Shown: positions 8,945-17,831, numbered from the stretch's first letter. The stretch is 64,000 nt of DNA from Streptomyces sp. AC512_CC834 (GCF_019049325.1 NZ_JAGMUO010000101.1:176764-240763), one strand, 5' to 3'. The notes: generated by a model from the sequence alone, not told the origin. Translations and numbers: made by a program.

Positions 8945-11140
8945 TCAGCTCTGGCGGTGCGCGGGCCCGTGCGTGTGGCGGTGCGGCTCCGGTGCCGCCG
9001 TGGGGGCGGGGGCGGGGGCTGACGGCCGGGCGGGTTCGCGGCGCGGGCCCGGAAGCGGCACCTCCGCGGCGAGCCGCTGCGCCATCCGGGCCCGGTGCTG
9101 CCCGGCCGCCGCGCACAGGTCCCGTACGGCACCCCCGAAGCGCTCCCTGGACGGCGGCTCGGCCGGGCCCAACAGGCGCAGGGCCAACGCGGCGCGCGCG
9201 TCGGCCAGTTCGTCCCGCTCCGGATGCCGCACCGCGTCCAGCAGCGCCGGCACCCCGGCCGCGTCCGGCGTCAGCACGGTCGCCGCCACCACCGTCGGGA
9301 ACGACTTGCGGAACACGTCCTCGGCCAGTCCGCTGGTGTTTGCCACCGCGTACGGCTTGCCGCTCGCCAGGAAGTCGCTGATGACGCTCGACACATCGCT
9401 GATCAGCAGGTCGGCGCGGTTGAAGCAGGCGTAGAGCGGCGGCCGGGCGTCCGTGACGACCTGGTGCTCCCACTCGGGCAGCGAGGCCCAGTACGCCTCC
9501 TCCCACGCGGCCGTCGCCCGCCGCACCGCCCCGGCCCGCCCGGGCTCCGGCGCCGGCTGCCGCAGCATCCGCTCCACCTGGTCCGCCGCCGACCGGAAAC
9601 CGGCCGCCGTGAGCCGGTCCAGCTCCGCCGCCCGCCGGGCCAGGCCGGTGGCCGCCGACGCGTCCGGCCGGGGACCGCCCCGCTCCCGGTCCCGCTCCCG
9701 GTTCGCCGCCCGCACCAGCCCCCGGACGCGCAGATCGGCGGCCCGCGCCCGCGGGTCCACCGACCCCGTCAGCGGATGCGGCTTGTACAGCAGCCGTACC
9801 CCCGGGTCCGCGAGCAGCGCCCGCACCAGGTTCTCGCCGGCCTCCACCACCGACGTGTTGCCGGGGTTGCCGTCCCAGCCCTCCCAGGTCGGCGCGTACA
9901 GGACCGTCGTGAACGCCCCGGTCGCGGGCGGCCCCGCGTACGGCCGTACGGCGTCGAGCTGCGGGCGGCCGATCTCCACCACGTCCTTGTCCTCGACGCC
10001 GACCTCCGCGAGCGCGTACCGCTCACGCGCCGCCGGACCCGCCACCCACACCTCGTCGTACGCCTTCGCGTACGGGTTGCAGGAGGACAGCTTGTCGCTC
10101 TCCCCGTGGTTGACGAAGGCGTGCTTGATGGTCGGGATGCGCAGGACCTGCGAGGTCTTCCCGGAGTTGGAGGGATGCAGGAGGACGCGGAGCGTGGAGT
10201 GCTCCAGGCGCATCAGCGTGGACACCTTCGGCAGGCACACCACCGGGACGTCGGTCGCCGCGATCCGCTGCACCATGAACCGCTCGCGCAGCACGATCAG
10301 CGGCCGCCCGTCCGGCCCGTCCAGCTCGTCCAGCCCGGCCAGCGGCTCCAGCCACATGTTCGCCTGGTACGCCGAGGACGCCCCACCCGAGAAGTACAGG
10401 CCGACCGTCGGCCGGTACCGGGCCAGCCACGCGTCGAACCAGTCGAGCACCTCCTGCTCGGCGGCGGGGCGGCGCCCCGGCAGCAGCCGCAGCAGCAGGG
10501 CGCCGAGGCCGGTCAGCGCCACCGCCAGCGACACCGCGAGGCCGGCCGCCCCGTACCCGGGCGCGTCGGTCGCCGCCGTCGCCAGCAGCCCGGCCGTCGC
10601 CGGCAGCCCGAAGGCCGCCAGCCGGTGCCCGGGGCGACGCAGCAGCACCGGGGGCGCCGGGGTCAGGCGCAGCGCCGAGGTGTCGATGTTCCGGGTCACC
10701 ACGGGCAGCGTCCGGGTGCGCCGGACCAGGACGGAGACCGCCTGGATCGCCCAGTGCAGCGCGTAGAAGACGAGCAGACCGGCGACGAGCGGGGCGTACA
10801 CCCCCTCCCGGTGCTGCTCGCCGAGCCGCAGCAGGCCCACCACGAGCAGCAGGTCCCGCAGCACGTGCCGCACCGTGACGTCGGCGTGCGACTTGGCGAA
10901 CAGCGACACCATGCCCCGCTGCCAGCGGTACAGCACCCCCTCGGCGGCCAGCGAGCCCGCGGTCGCCGCGAGCAGCAGCGGTACGTGCGGCAGCAGCGCG
11001 CCCACGGCCTGCCCGGCGAAGGCGGTCGCCAGCACGCCCAGGACGAGCAGCTTCACGGCGGTCCGCCGCCCGGGCAGGCGGAGGAGTCGGCGTCGGGGCG
11101 GGGATAGGGGCACTGCGGTCGCTCCAGGCTCGTCGCGCAT
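8945..11140 (-). CDS. Membrane-anchored CDP-glycerol glycerophosphotransferase-like protein
   Basis: A 731-residue protein with several N-terminal hydrophobic stretches (about residues 28-60, 95-135 and 180-225) and a cytoplasmic TagF-like C-terminal half. Visible motifs are FVNHGESDKLSSCNPYAKAY (about 340-360), EIGRPQLD, VLYAPTWEGWDGN, LYKPHPLTGS and LLISDVSSVISDFL. These match the glycerophosphotransferase branch in which HGESDK replaces WHGT and SDVSSVISDF replaces TDYSSV. The last 40 residues are Pro/Ala/His-rich. It belongs with the preceding GT2-TagF genes, and I infer a role in polymerising or exporting a phosphate-containing wall polymer at the membrane. Donor and product are unknown. 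Confidence 0.82.
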   Translation of the reverse strand: MRDEPGATAVPLSPPRRRLLRLPGRRTAVKLLVLGVLATAFAGQAVGALLPHVPLLLAATAGSLAAEGVLYRWQRGMVSLFAKSHADVTVRHVLRDLLLVVGLLRLGEQHREGVYAPLVAGLLVFYALHWAIQAVSVLVRRTRTLPVVTRNIDTSALRLTPAPPVLLRRPGHRLAAFGLPATAGLLATAATDAPGYGAAGLAVSLAVALTGLGALLLRLLPGRRPAAEQEVLDWFDAWLARYRPTVGLYFSGGASSAYQANMWLEPLAGLDELDGPDGRPLIVLRERFMVQRIAATDVPVVCLPKVSTLMRLEHSTLRVLLHPSNSGKTSQVLRIPTIKHAFVNHGESDKLSSCNPYAKAYDEVWVAGPAARERYALAEVGVEDKDVVEIGRPQLDAVRPYAGPPATGAFTTVLYAPTWEGWDGNPGNTSVVEAGENLVRALLADPGVRLLYKPHPLTGSVDPRARAADLRVRGLVRAANRERDRERGGPRPDASAATGLARRAAELDRLTAAGFRSAADQVERMLRQPAPEPGRAGAVRRATAAWEEAYWASLPEWEHQVVTDARPPLYACFNRADLLISDVSSVISDFLASGKPYAVANTSGLAEDVFRKSFPTVVAATVLTPDAAGVPALLDAVRHPERDELADARAALALRLLGPAEPPSRERFGGAVRDLCAAAGQHRARMAQRLAAEVPLPGPRREPARPSAPAPAPTAAPEPHRHTHGPAHRQS

Positions 11141-11326
11141 CGGACGAACTGGTTAACGCGCGGTGACCACCCGACGACACGCGCGTGTTGACGCCGCCCC
11201 TCGACCCGGCGGATTTCACGCGCCCGTCCGCACCCTGAACCGTGGTGCGGCGCGCGTTCCCCTTCGCGTAGATTGCCTGGCGAGCGCAGGGTTCGGCGCG
11301 CGTCGACGGGAGAGGCGGACGGGGCC

Positions 11327-12535
11327 GTGGCAGGGGCAAGGCCAGGGACAGGGCCGAGGACAGGGCCAGGGCAGGGGACAGAGTCAGGGCCACGGCAAGG
11401 GCCGGGGACAAGGCCGGCGACGAGGCAGGCCGTGGGCGAGGCCCGCAGGATCGTCGTCAAGGTCGGTTCCTCCTCGCTGACCACCGCGGCCGGCGGCCTG
11501 GACGCCGACCGGGTCGACGCGCTCGTCGACGTGCTCGCCAAGACGCGGGGCGCGGACAAGGAGATCGTCCTCGTCTCCTCCGGCGCCATCGCCGCCGGAC
11601 TCGCCCCGCTGGGCCTGCCCCGCCGCCCCCGGGACCTGGCCCGCCAGCAGGCCGCGGCCAGCGTCGGCCAGGGACTGCTGGTCGCCCGCTACACCGCCTC
11701 CTTCGCCCGCTACGGCGTCCGCGTCGGCCAGGTGCTGCTGACCAGCGACGACATGAGCCGCCGCGCCCACCACCGCAACGCCTCCCGCACCCTGGACAAA
11801 CTGCTGGCGATGGGCGCCTTCCCGATCGTCAACGAGAACGACACCGTCGCCACCGACGAGATCCGCTTCGGTGACAACGACCGGCTCGCCGCCCTCGTCG
11901 CCCACCTGGTCCGCGCCGACCTGCTGGTGCTGCTGTCCGACGTGGACGGCGTGTACGACGGCGACCCGAGCAGGCCGGGCACCTCGCGGCTGTCCGAGGT
12001 GCGGGACATGGCCGACCTCGCGGGCGTCGACATCGGCAGCGCGGGCAAGGCAGGGGTCGGCACCGGCGGCATGGTCACCAAGGTCGAGGCGGCCCGCATC
12101 GCCGCCGCGGCCGGCATCCCCGTGGTGCTGACCAGCGCGGTCCACGCGGCCGACGCCCTGGCCGGCGGCGACACCGGCACCTACTTCCACGCCACCGGCA
12201 GGCGCTTCGCCGACCGGCTGCTGTGGCTCCAGCACGCCTCCGCCCCGCAGGGGGCGCTCGTCCTCGACGACGGGGCGGTACGGGCGGTCGTCGAGGGCCG
12301 CAAGTCGCTGCTGCCGGCCGGGATCGCCGGCGTCGAGGGCGAGTTCGCCGCGGGCGACCCCGTCGAGCTGCGGGACGGCACGGGCCGCGCGGTGGCCCGG
12401 GGGCTGGTCAACTTCGACGCCAAGGAGATCCCCCGGCTGATCGGCCGCTCCACCCGGGAACTGGCGCGCGAACTCGGACCCGCGTACGAACGCGAGGTCG
12501 TACACAGGGACGATCTGGTGATCCTGCACCCGTAA
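11327..12535 (+). CDS. proB: Glutamate 5-kinase
   Basis: Phosphorylates glutamate to gamma-glutamyl phosphate, the first step of proline synthesis. The amino acid kinase core begins RRIVVKVGSSSLT (about residues 38-50), with SSGAIAAGL, NENDTVATDE, FGDNDRLAA and LLSDVDGVYDG in order. A PUA domain follows (about 300-395, from GALVLDDGAVRAVVEGRKSLL). At 402 residues it is longer than usual because about 35 low-complexity residues precede the kinase. The GTG at 11327 is preferred because GGGAGAGG lies just ahead and the first codons give the usual VAGAR start. A GTG nearer 11431 would remove the extension. proA follows after one small gene. Confidence 0.94.
   Translation: MAGARPGTGPRTGPGQGTESGPRQGPGTRPATRQAVGEARRIVVKVGSSSLTTAAGGLDADRVDALVDVLAKTRGADKEIVLVSSGAIAAGLAPLGLPRRPRDLARQQAAASVGQGLLVARYTASFARYGVRVGQVLLTSDDMSRRAHHRNASRTLDKLLAMGAFPIVNENDTVATDEIRFGDNDRLAALVAHLVRADLLVLLSDVDGVYDGDPSRPGTSRLSEVRDMADLAGVDIGSAGKAGVGTGGMVTKVEAARIAAAAGIPVVLTSAVHAADALAGGDTGTYFHATGRRFADRLLWLQHASAPQGALVLDDGAVRAVVEGRKSLLPAGIAGVEGEFAAGDPVELRDGTGRAVARGLVNFDAKEIPRLIGRSTRELARELGPAYEREVVHRDDLVILHP
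11331..11432 (+). repeat. Degenerate CAGGG/CCAGGG repeat inside proB 5' end
   Basis: A run of purine-rich hexamer-like units (mainly CAGGGC, CAGGGA, CAAGGC variants) encoding a Gly/Pro/Arg/Thr-rich stretch directly before the kinase fold. The pattern looks like slippage expansion of a short repeat. It inserts in frame into an otherwise conserved enzyme. Confidence 0.65.
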
Positions 12536-12672
12536 TGGGTCGAAACGTCCCCGAATCGGTGGTGGACGTTCCGCAAAATCGCCCCGCGATCTCCTGGCGC
12601 CTGCTCAACTTTCCTCAGGGACAAGCCCGGCCGACCACCGGGCCGATGCCGTGTGCGTGAAGGAGGCCCGTC

Positions 12673-13239
12673 GTGAGCGGAGTGCGCCCTGGATCGGCGG
12701 CGTCCCGCGGTGGCAACGCCTCCCGTGCCGGTACCACCTCCCGCGGTGGCACGGGTGTGCACGGCGGCGCGGGGGCCCGCGGCGGTACCGGCGCGCGCTC
12801 CGGCGGCGCCCGGGGCGCAACCCGCGCGGCCGGTGAGGAGCGCGCCCTGACCAGCGTCGCGGCCGGCGACCGGTTCCGCGGCGAGGAGCCCGAGCACACC
12901 CCGCGCCTGTGGCACGTCACCCTCAGCGTCTCCGGCGCCCACGCCCCGCTCACCGAGGTGCGCCGGGCGCTCGAACAGCTCGCGCACGACCACCCCTTCC
13001 TGCTGACCAGCCGATACGCCGACGACCACGCCGAGATCCGGTACTGGGAGGAGGCCCGCGACCTGCACGACGCCGCCGCCGTCGCCCTGCGCCTGTGGGG
13101 CGAGCACCGGCAGACCGCGGGCCTGCCGCCCTGGGAGATCGTCGGCCTGGAGGTCATCGACCGGTCCACCTACCACCAGCGCATCGCCGCGGGGTACGGA
13201 CCGGCCCCGGCGACTCCGGTCGGGGTGCATCCGTTCTAA
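12673..13239 (+). CDS. Conserved actinobacterial protein between proB and proA
   Basis: 188 residues; function unknown. The first 60 residues are Gly/Ala/Arg/Ser low complexity. The remainder is a compact domain beginning about residue 70 (TPRLWHVTLSVSG) with conserved-looking blocks LEQLAHDHPFLLTSRYADDHAEIRYWEEARDLHD (two pieces of one helix-strand unit) and LPPWEIVGLEVIDR near the end. The GTG at 12673 has an excellent GAAGGAGG site 5-6 nt upstream. It lies between proB and proA in the same direction, but nothing seen links it chemically to proline. I recall a homologue at this position in other Streptomyces. Confidence 0.75.
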   Translation: MSGVRPGSAASRGGNASRAGTTSRGGTGVHGGAGARGGTGARSGGARGATRAAGEERALTSVAAGDRFRGEEPEHTPRLWHVTLSVSGAHAPLTEVRRALEQLAHDHPFLLTSRYADDHAEIRYWEEARDLHDAAAVALRLWGEHRQTAGLPPWEIVGLEVIDRSTYHQRIAAGYGPAPATPVGVHPF

Positions 13240-13256
13240 CAATCAGTAAGGCGACC

Positions 13257-13304
13257 GCGGACCGCGCCATATGCGGACCGCGCCATATGCGGACCGCTCC
13301 ATAT
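13257..13304. repeat. Three tandem 16-bp repeats
   Basis: Two exact copies of GCGGACCGCGCCATAT (13257-13272, 13273-13288) and a third with one change (13289-13304), followed by a degraded fourth. Each unit junction creates CCATATGCGG, with a partial dyad. The array lies about 150 bases upstream of proA. Confidence 0.85.
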
Positions 13305-13390
13305 TGGGACCGCGGACCGTAACCATCAATTGCGCACCCCCCACGGCGAGCAACCACCTCCGCGAGAGCGGCGCCGGTTTAGGCGCAAAG

Positions 13391-13430
13391 GGGCGCCCAT
13401 CTCGGGGTTCGGGACAACCCGTGGGCGCCC
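13391..13430 (+). terminator. Stem-loop upstream of proA
   Basis: Nine-base arms GGGCGCCCA (13391-13399) and TGGGCGCCC (13422-13430) enclose a second short stem (CGGGGTT with AACCCG). It probably terminates transcription from the upstream gene, because proA seems to have its own leaderless promoter just downstream. Confidence 0.6.
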
Positions 13431-13455
13431 CCGCCCGGCCCATTACGCTTCCCCC

Positions 13456-14742
13456 ATGACCACGCTCTCGCCGTACGACTCGATGTCCCCGGTCACCCGG
13501 GCCGCCTACCGGGCCAAGTCCGCCGCGGCCGACCTCGCGCCGCTGCCGCGGGCCGCCAAGGACGACGCGCTGCTCGCCGTCGCGGACGCGCTGGAGGTCC
13601 GTACGAGCGAGATCGTCGAGGCCAACGCCCAGGACGTGGCCAAGGCCCGCGCCGCCGGGACCAGCGAGGCCATCATCGACCGGCTCACCCTGACCCCGGA
13701 GCGGGTCCGCGCCATCGCCTCCGACGTGCGCGACGTCGTCGCGCTGCCCGACCCGGTCGGCGAGGTCGTGCGCGGCTCCACCCTGCCCAACGGCATCGAC
13801 CTGCGCCAGGTCCGCGTGCCGCTCGGCGTGGTCGGCATCATCTACGAGGGCCGGCCCAACGTGACCGTCGACGCCGCCGCCCTGTGCCTGAAGTCCGGCA
13901 ACGCGGTCCTCCTGCGGGGCTCGTCCTCGGCCTACCAGTCCAACACCGCCCTGGTCCGGGTCGTCCGCGACGCCGTGGGCGGGGCCGGGCTGCCCGCCGA
14001 CGCCGTGCAGCTCGTGCCCGGCGAGAGCCGCGAGAGCGTGCGCGAGCTGATGCGGGCCCGCGGACTGGTAGACGTGCTCATCCCGCGCGGTGGCGCCTCG
14101 CTGATCCACACGGTCGTCCAGGAGTCCACCGTCCCCGTCATCGAGACCGGCACCGGAAACTGCCACGTCTACGTCGACGCGCAGGCCGACCTCGACATGG
14201 CGATCGACATCCTGATCAACTCCAAGGCCCAGCGCGTCAGCGTCTGCAACGCCGCCGAGACCCTCCTGGTCCACCAGGACATCGCCGCCGACTTCCTGCC
14301 CCGCGCGCTGGACGCCCTCGCCGAGGCCGGGGTCACCGTGCACGCCGACGAGCGCGTGCTGGCGCACGCCAAGGACTCCCGGGCGACCGTCGTCGAGGCG
14401 ACCCCCGAGGACTGGGAGACCGAGTACCTGTCGTACGACATCGCGGCGGCCGTCGTGGACTCCCTGGACCGGGCCGTCGAGCACATCCGGCTGTGGACCT
14501 CCGGCCACACCGAGGCCATCGTGACGACCTCGCAGCAGGCCGCCCGGCGCTTCACCCAACTGGTCGACTCCACGACCGTCGCGGTGAACACCTCCACCCG
14601 CTTCACCGACGGCGGCCAGTTCGGCTTCGGCGCCGAGATCGGCATCTCCACGCAGAAGCTGCACGCCCGGGGCCCGATGGGCCTGCCGGAGCTGACCAGC
14701 ACCAAGTACATCGTCACCGGCGACGGGCACGTACGGCGCTGA
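13456..14742 (+). CDS. proA: Gamma-glutamyl phosphate reductase
   Basis: NADPH-dependent reduction of gamma-glutamyl phosphate to glutamate semialdehyde, the second proline step. The 428-residue protein shows the aldehyde-dehydrogenase-like fold with VPLGVVGIIYEGRPNVTVDAA (two overlapping motifs, about residues 119-140), LIPRGGASLIHTVV, the catalytic-Cys region KAQRVSVCNAAETLLV (about 258-273), and the C-terminal FGFGAEIGISTQKLHARGPMGL region. The ATG at 13456 follows a TACGCT box by about 6 nt, so the transcript is probably leaderless. That makes it a unit separate from proB despite the shared pathway. Confidence 0.95.
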   Translation: MTTLSPYDSMSPVTRAAYRAKSAAADLAPLPRAAKDDALLAVADALEVRTSEIVEANAQDVAKARAAGTSEAIIDRLTLTPERVRAIASDVRDVVALPDPVGEVVRGSTLPNGIDLRQVRVPLGVVGIIYEGRPNVTVDAAALCLKSGNAVLLRGSSSAYQSNTALVRVVRDAVGGAGLPADAVQLVPGESRESVRELMRARGLVDVLIPRGGASLIHTVVQESTVPVIETGTGNCHVYVDAQADLDMAIDILINSKAQRVSVCNAAETLLVHQDIAADFLPRALDALAEAGVTVHADERVLAHAKDSRATVVEATPEDWETEYLSYDIAAAVVDSLDRAVEHIRLWTSGHTEAIVTTSQQAARRFTQLVDSTTVAVNTSTRFTDGGQFGFGAEIGISTQKLHARGPMGLPELTSTKYIVTGDGHVRR

Positions 14743-14861
14743 CGGGCACGTGCGGCGCCGACGGGCAGGTCCGTGCCCAGGAACCGAACGGGGCATCTCA
14801 CCCACCGGATGAATTTCCCCGCCGTCTGCCCAAAACGACCCCCCAGGTCTACTCTGGATCC

Positions 14862-15431
14862 GTGCCGGAGGACGTGGGGGGTAGGCCGTTCCCTGACGGC
14901 TGGGAGCCCGACGACGATCACGACCGCGGGGTGTCGGACGAAGAGTTCGCCTCCGTGGTCTTCGACGAGGCCTTCGTACAGGCGGCCGCGGCGCACGAGC
15001 CGACCGCCGTCGAACGCCTCCTGGCCGCCGCGCAGGCCAGAGCCGAGGCCACCGAGGCGGAAGCGGCCCGCCGCGGCCGCAGACGAGCCGAGCGCTACGA
15101 CGACGGGTACGGCGATTTCGGCCATGATCCCGACCTCGACGACCCGGACGACGACCGCGACCTCCTCGACCGCCCCTACGGCGCTCCCGCGGCGTACGGC
15201 AAGCAGGTGCGCTGGCACCGGCCGGTCGCCTGGATGCTCGCCCTCGTGATGGGCGTCGGCATGGTCGCGCTGGCCTTCGTGGCCGTCTACCGGGGCGCGT
15301 CCTCGGGCGGCGGCACGCAGCCGGTGCCGCCCCCCGCCTCGACCGGTCCCGAACAGGGTGGCAGCGTGACGCCCTCGGCCTCCGCCGACTACTCCCAGCC
15401 GGCCGTGTCGGTCATTCCGCGCAGCCCCTGA
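14862..15431 (+). CDS. Single-pass membrane protein with SVVFDEAFV motif
   Basis: 189 residues of unknown function. An acidic cytoplasmic N-terminal part contains FASVVFDEAFVQAAAAHEP (about residues 28-46), then a charged linker and a single transmembrane helix (about 126-148: AWMLALVMGVGMVALAFVAVY). A short Ser/Pro-rich tail follows. The GTG at 14862 lies 6 nt after TACTCT (14850-14855), indicating a leaderless transcript. The next gene repeats both the promoter box and the FDExFV motif, so they are probably paralogous partners. From memory, the S. coelicolor protein at this position (SCO2584 region) was linked to the spore-wall synthesis complex; this was not verified here. Confidence 0.75.
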   Translation: MPEDVGGRPFPDGWEPDDDHDRGVSDEEFASVVFDEAFVQAAAAHEPTAVERLLAAAQARAEATEAEAARRGRRRAERYDDGYGDFGHDPDLDDPDDDRDLLDRPYGAPAAYGKQVRWHRPVAWMLALVMGVGMVALAFVAVYRGASSGGGTQPVPPPASTGPEQGGSVTPSASADYSQPAVSVIPRSP

Positions 15432-15516
15432 CCTGCCCCTCGGGCGGCGGCAAGCTGTCCCAACTTGACCTGCACCGGCGCGTTTACGGGACCTTCCGCA
15501 GACCTACTCTGAAGGT

Positions 15517-16587
15517 ATGGCAGGGCTTGGCGATCCGCCCGGAGGAACGCCCGAGGGCGCACCCGGGGGCGGAGAGGACGAGTACCGATCCGTCGTCTTC
15601 GACGAGTCGTTCGTCCGCGCTGCCCGGCTCCAGGAATTCTCCGCCCAGGAGCGCATCACCGACCACGCGCCCGCCGTACGCCGCCGCCCGCCCCTGCGCC
15701 GGGCCGGCCTGTCCCGGCAGGCGCTGATCCTCGTCGTACTGATCGCCGTCGCCTTCGGCACCGCCATCTACATGGGCGTACGGCACCCGTACCAGAGCCC
15801 CTCCGGGCAGCGGGCCGCCGAGCCGACGCGGATGACCGTCGTCCCGCTCGCCCCCAGGGGCAAGGTGCCCGGCGCCGACGACGCCGCGTTCCTGTACGAG
15901 CACAGCCCCGCCGCGCACTTCAGAACCGCGGCGCAGGGCATCCCCCTGCCGGGGGCCCGGCGCACGGCGCACTTCTCCGAGGACCAGGTGATGAGCGCCC
16001 TCACCACCGCCAAGAACTACATCCTCCGCTCGGCGCTCGACCCGGACGTGCTCGGCGGCGGGGAGGTCCGCTCGGTGCGGGTGCTGCTCGACCCCGACCA
16101 GCTCCATCAGTTCGACGAGAGCTTCGAGAGGCCCACCGCGGACGGCGGGCACGCGCCCACCGGATGGCTGGTCCGCTTCGACCCGGCCCGGGTCGAACTG
16201 GCCGACCCCGAGATCCGGGTGAACGGCAGCCTGCGGGTGGTGGAGAGCGACGCGTCCACGCTGGAGGTCACCACCGACCACACCATGGTGTACGCCCTGC
16301 GGCCGGCCGGCGACGCCCGGGCCGAGACGTCGCTGTTCACCGTCCGGCGCGAGCTGCACTTCCGCTTCGACCGGGACGACCTGCGGCTGCACCAGACGCA
16401 GCTCGTCGCCTCCTACGTCCAGGCCGGTCCGCTCTCCTGCGCCGAGGACTCGGCGAACCACCTCCGCCCGCTGCTGGCCGGCCAGACGGCCCGGGCCGGG
16501 ACCCCGGCCGGCACCGACCCGTACACCTCGGACAACGCCACCGCCCTGTGCGGCACCCTCGCGGCGGACGCCCAGCCGAAGGTGTGA
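15517..16587 (+). CDS. Membrane protein with SVVFDESFV motif and large extracytoplasmic domain
   Basis: 356 residues. The N-terminus carries YRSVVFDESFVRAARLQEF (about residues 23-41), the same motif as the upstream gene. One transmembrane helix (about 68-88: ALILVVLIAVAFGTAIYMGV) is followed by a roughly 260-residue extracytoplasmic domain with no motif I recognise; it includes a Cys pair near the C-terminus (LSCAEDSANHLRPLL and ATALCGTL) that could form a disulphide. The ATG at 15517 is 6 nt after TACTCT, again a leaderless layout. It ends only 10 bases from the convergent M48 protease gene. Role unknown; location suggests wall or envelope work. Confidence 0.75.
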   Translation: MAGLGDPPGGTPEGAPGGGEDEYRSVVFDESFVRAARLQEFSAQERITDHAPAVRRRPPLRRAGLSRQALILVVLIAVAFGTAIYMGVRHPYQSPSGQRAAEPTRMTVVPLAPRGKVPGADDAAFLYEHSPAAHFRTAAQGIPLPGARRTAHFSEDQVMSALTTAKNYILRSALDPDVLGGGEVRSVRVLLDPDQLHQFDESFERPTADGGHAPTGWLVRFDPARVELADPEIRVNGSLRVVESDASTLEVTTDHTMVYALRPAGDARAETSLFTVRRELHFRFDRDDLRLHQTQLVASYVQAGPLSCAEDSANHLRPLLAGQTARAGTPAGTDPYTSDNATALCGTLAADAQPKV

Positions 16588-16597
16588 GGGCGGGGCG

Positions 16598-17809
16598 TCA
16601 GGCGCCGTCGCGCGGCGGACGGCCCTCCCCGGACTCCGGACCGTCGTCGCCGGACCCCTCGGTACCCCCGGACCCCTCGGTACCCCCGGACCCCTCGGGG
16701 CCTTCGGAACCCCCGGAAGAACCCGAAGCGCCGTCCGCCGGTCCTCCCTCGTCCCGGGGCGGACTCGGCTGGGAGGCCGTGAAGCCGCCGAAGCCGCGTC
16801 GCATCCGGTCGCCGAGGTCACCGGCGCCGCCCGCGATGTCGTTCACCAGCTTCATGAGCGGATCCTTGGAGCCGCGCACATGCGTGGCGTAGTGGGACGC
16901 CGACTCCCGGAAGGAGTCCCGGACCGAGGTGTCCTTGTCCTCGTCGCGCCGCGGGTAGTGGCCGTCCATGATCCGCTGGTACTCCCGCGAGGCCGTCCAC
17001 TTCTTCAGCTCGGCGGCCCGCACCGTGGTGAACGGGTGCGAGCGGGGCAGCACGTTAAGGATCTTCAGCACGGAGTCGCGCAGGTCGCCCCCGGCCTCGT
17101 ACTCCTCGGCCTGTTCCAGGAACGCGTCCACGTTCATCTCGTGCAGGTGATTGCCGCCCGCGATCTTCATCAGGCCCCGCATGGAGGCCTGCGGGTCCTG
17201 GCCGACGAGCAGGCCCGCGCGGTCGGCGGACAGCTCCGACTTGCGGAACCACTCGCGCAGCGCGGTCACGATCGCCATGATCGCCACGTTGCCCAGTGGG
17301 ATCCAGGCGACCCGGACGGCGAGGGAGGTCAGGAAGAGCAGGATGGTCCGGTAGACCGAGTGCCCGGACAGGGCGTGCCCGACCTCGTGCCCGACGACCG
17401 CCCGCATCTCCTCCTCGTCAAGGAGCTCGACCAGGCCCGTGGTGACCACGATGATCGGCTCGTCCAGGCCGATGCACATCGCGTTCGGAGTCGGGTCCTG
17501 GTTGACGTACATCGGCGGGACCTTCTCCAGGTCCAGGATGTAGCAGGCGTCGCGCAGCATGACGTTCAGATGGGCGAACTGCCGGTCCGAGACGCGCACC
17601 GAGTCGGACAGGAACAGCAGCCTCAGGCTCCGCTCGGGGAGCAGGCCGCTCAGCGCCTTGAAGACCGTGTCGAAGCCGGTCAGCTTGCGCAGCGCCACCA
17701 GGGCACTGCGGTCGGCCGGATGCTCGTACGCCCGCGAGGAGATTCCGGGGAAGCGCCTGCGCTGCCTGCTCGGCACGTTCTCGTGCCCGTTGTGGTGGCC
17801 GTCGGACAT
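16598..17809 (-). CDS. M48 family membrane metalloprotease (HtpX/STE24-like)
   Basis: A zinc metallopeptidase with HEVGH at residues 141-145 and the second zinc ligand in the SELSADRAG segment about 55 residues later. A hydrophobic segment follows the active site (TILLFLTSLAVRVAWIPLGNVAIM), as in M48 membrane proteases that degrade misfolded envelope proteins. The C-terminal 60 residues are a Gly/Ser/Glu repeat tail (EGSGGTEGSGG-type). The ATG at 17809 is chosen over 17821 because GGGGGAAG precedes it at normal spacing. It is convergent with the 15517 gene. The upstream region contains a 16-bp direct repeat (17832-17863). Confidence 0.85.
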   Translation of the reverse strand: MSDGHHNGHENVPSRQRRRFPGISSRAYEHPADRSALVALRKLTGFDTVFKALSGLLPERSLRLLFLSDSVRVSDRQFAHLNVMLRDACYILDLEKVPPMYVNQDPTPNAMCIGLDEPIIVVTTGLVELLDEEEMRAVVGHEVGHALSGHSVYRTILLFLTSLAVRVAWIPLGNVAIMAIVTALREWFRKSELSADRAGLLVGQDPQASMRGLMKIAGGNHLHEMNVDAFLEQAEEYEAGGDLRDSVLKILNVLPRSHPFTTVRAAELKKWTASREYQRIMDGHYPRRDEDKDTSVRDSFRESASHYATHVRGSKDPLMKLVNDIAGGAGDLGDRMRRGFGGFTASQPSPPRDEGGPADGASGSSGGSEGPEGSGGTEGSGGTEGSGDDGPESGEGRPPRDGA

Positions 17810-17831
17810 GTCTTCCCCCATGTGCGTGTGT

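Noticed and set aside
13257..13304. Possible CRISPR array
   Set aside because: Units are directly tandem with no spacers; no cas genes are in the window.
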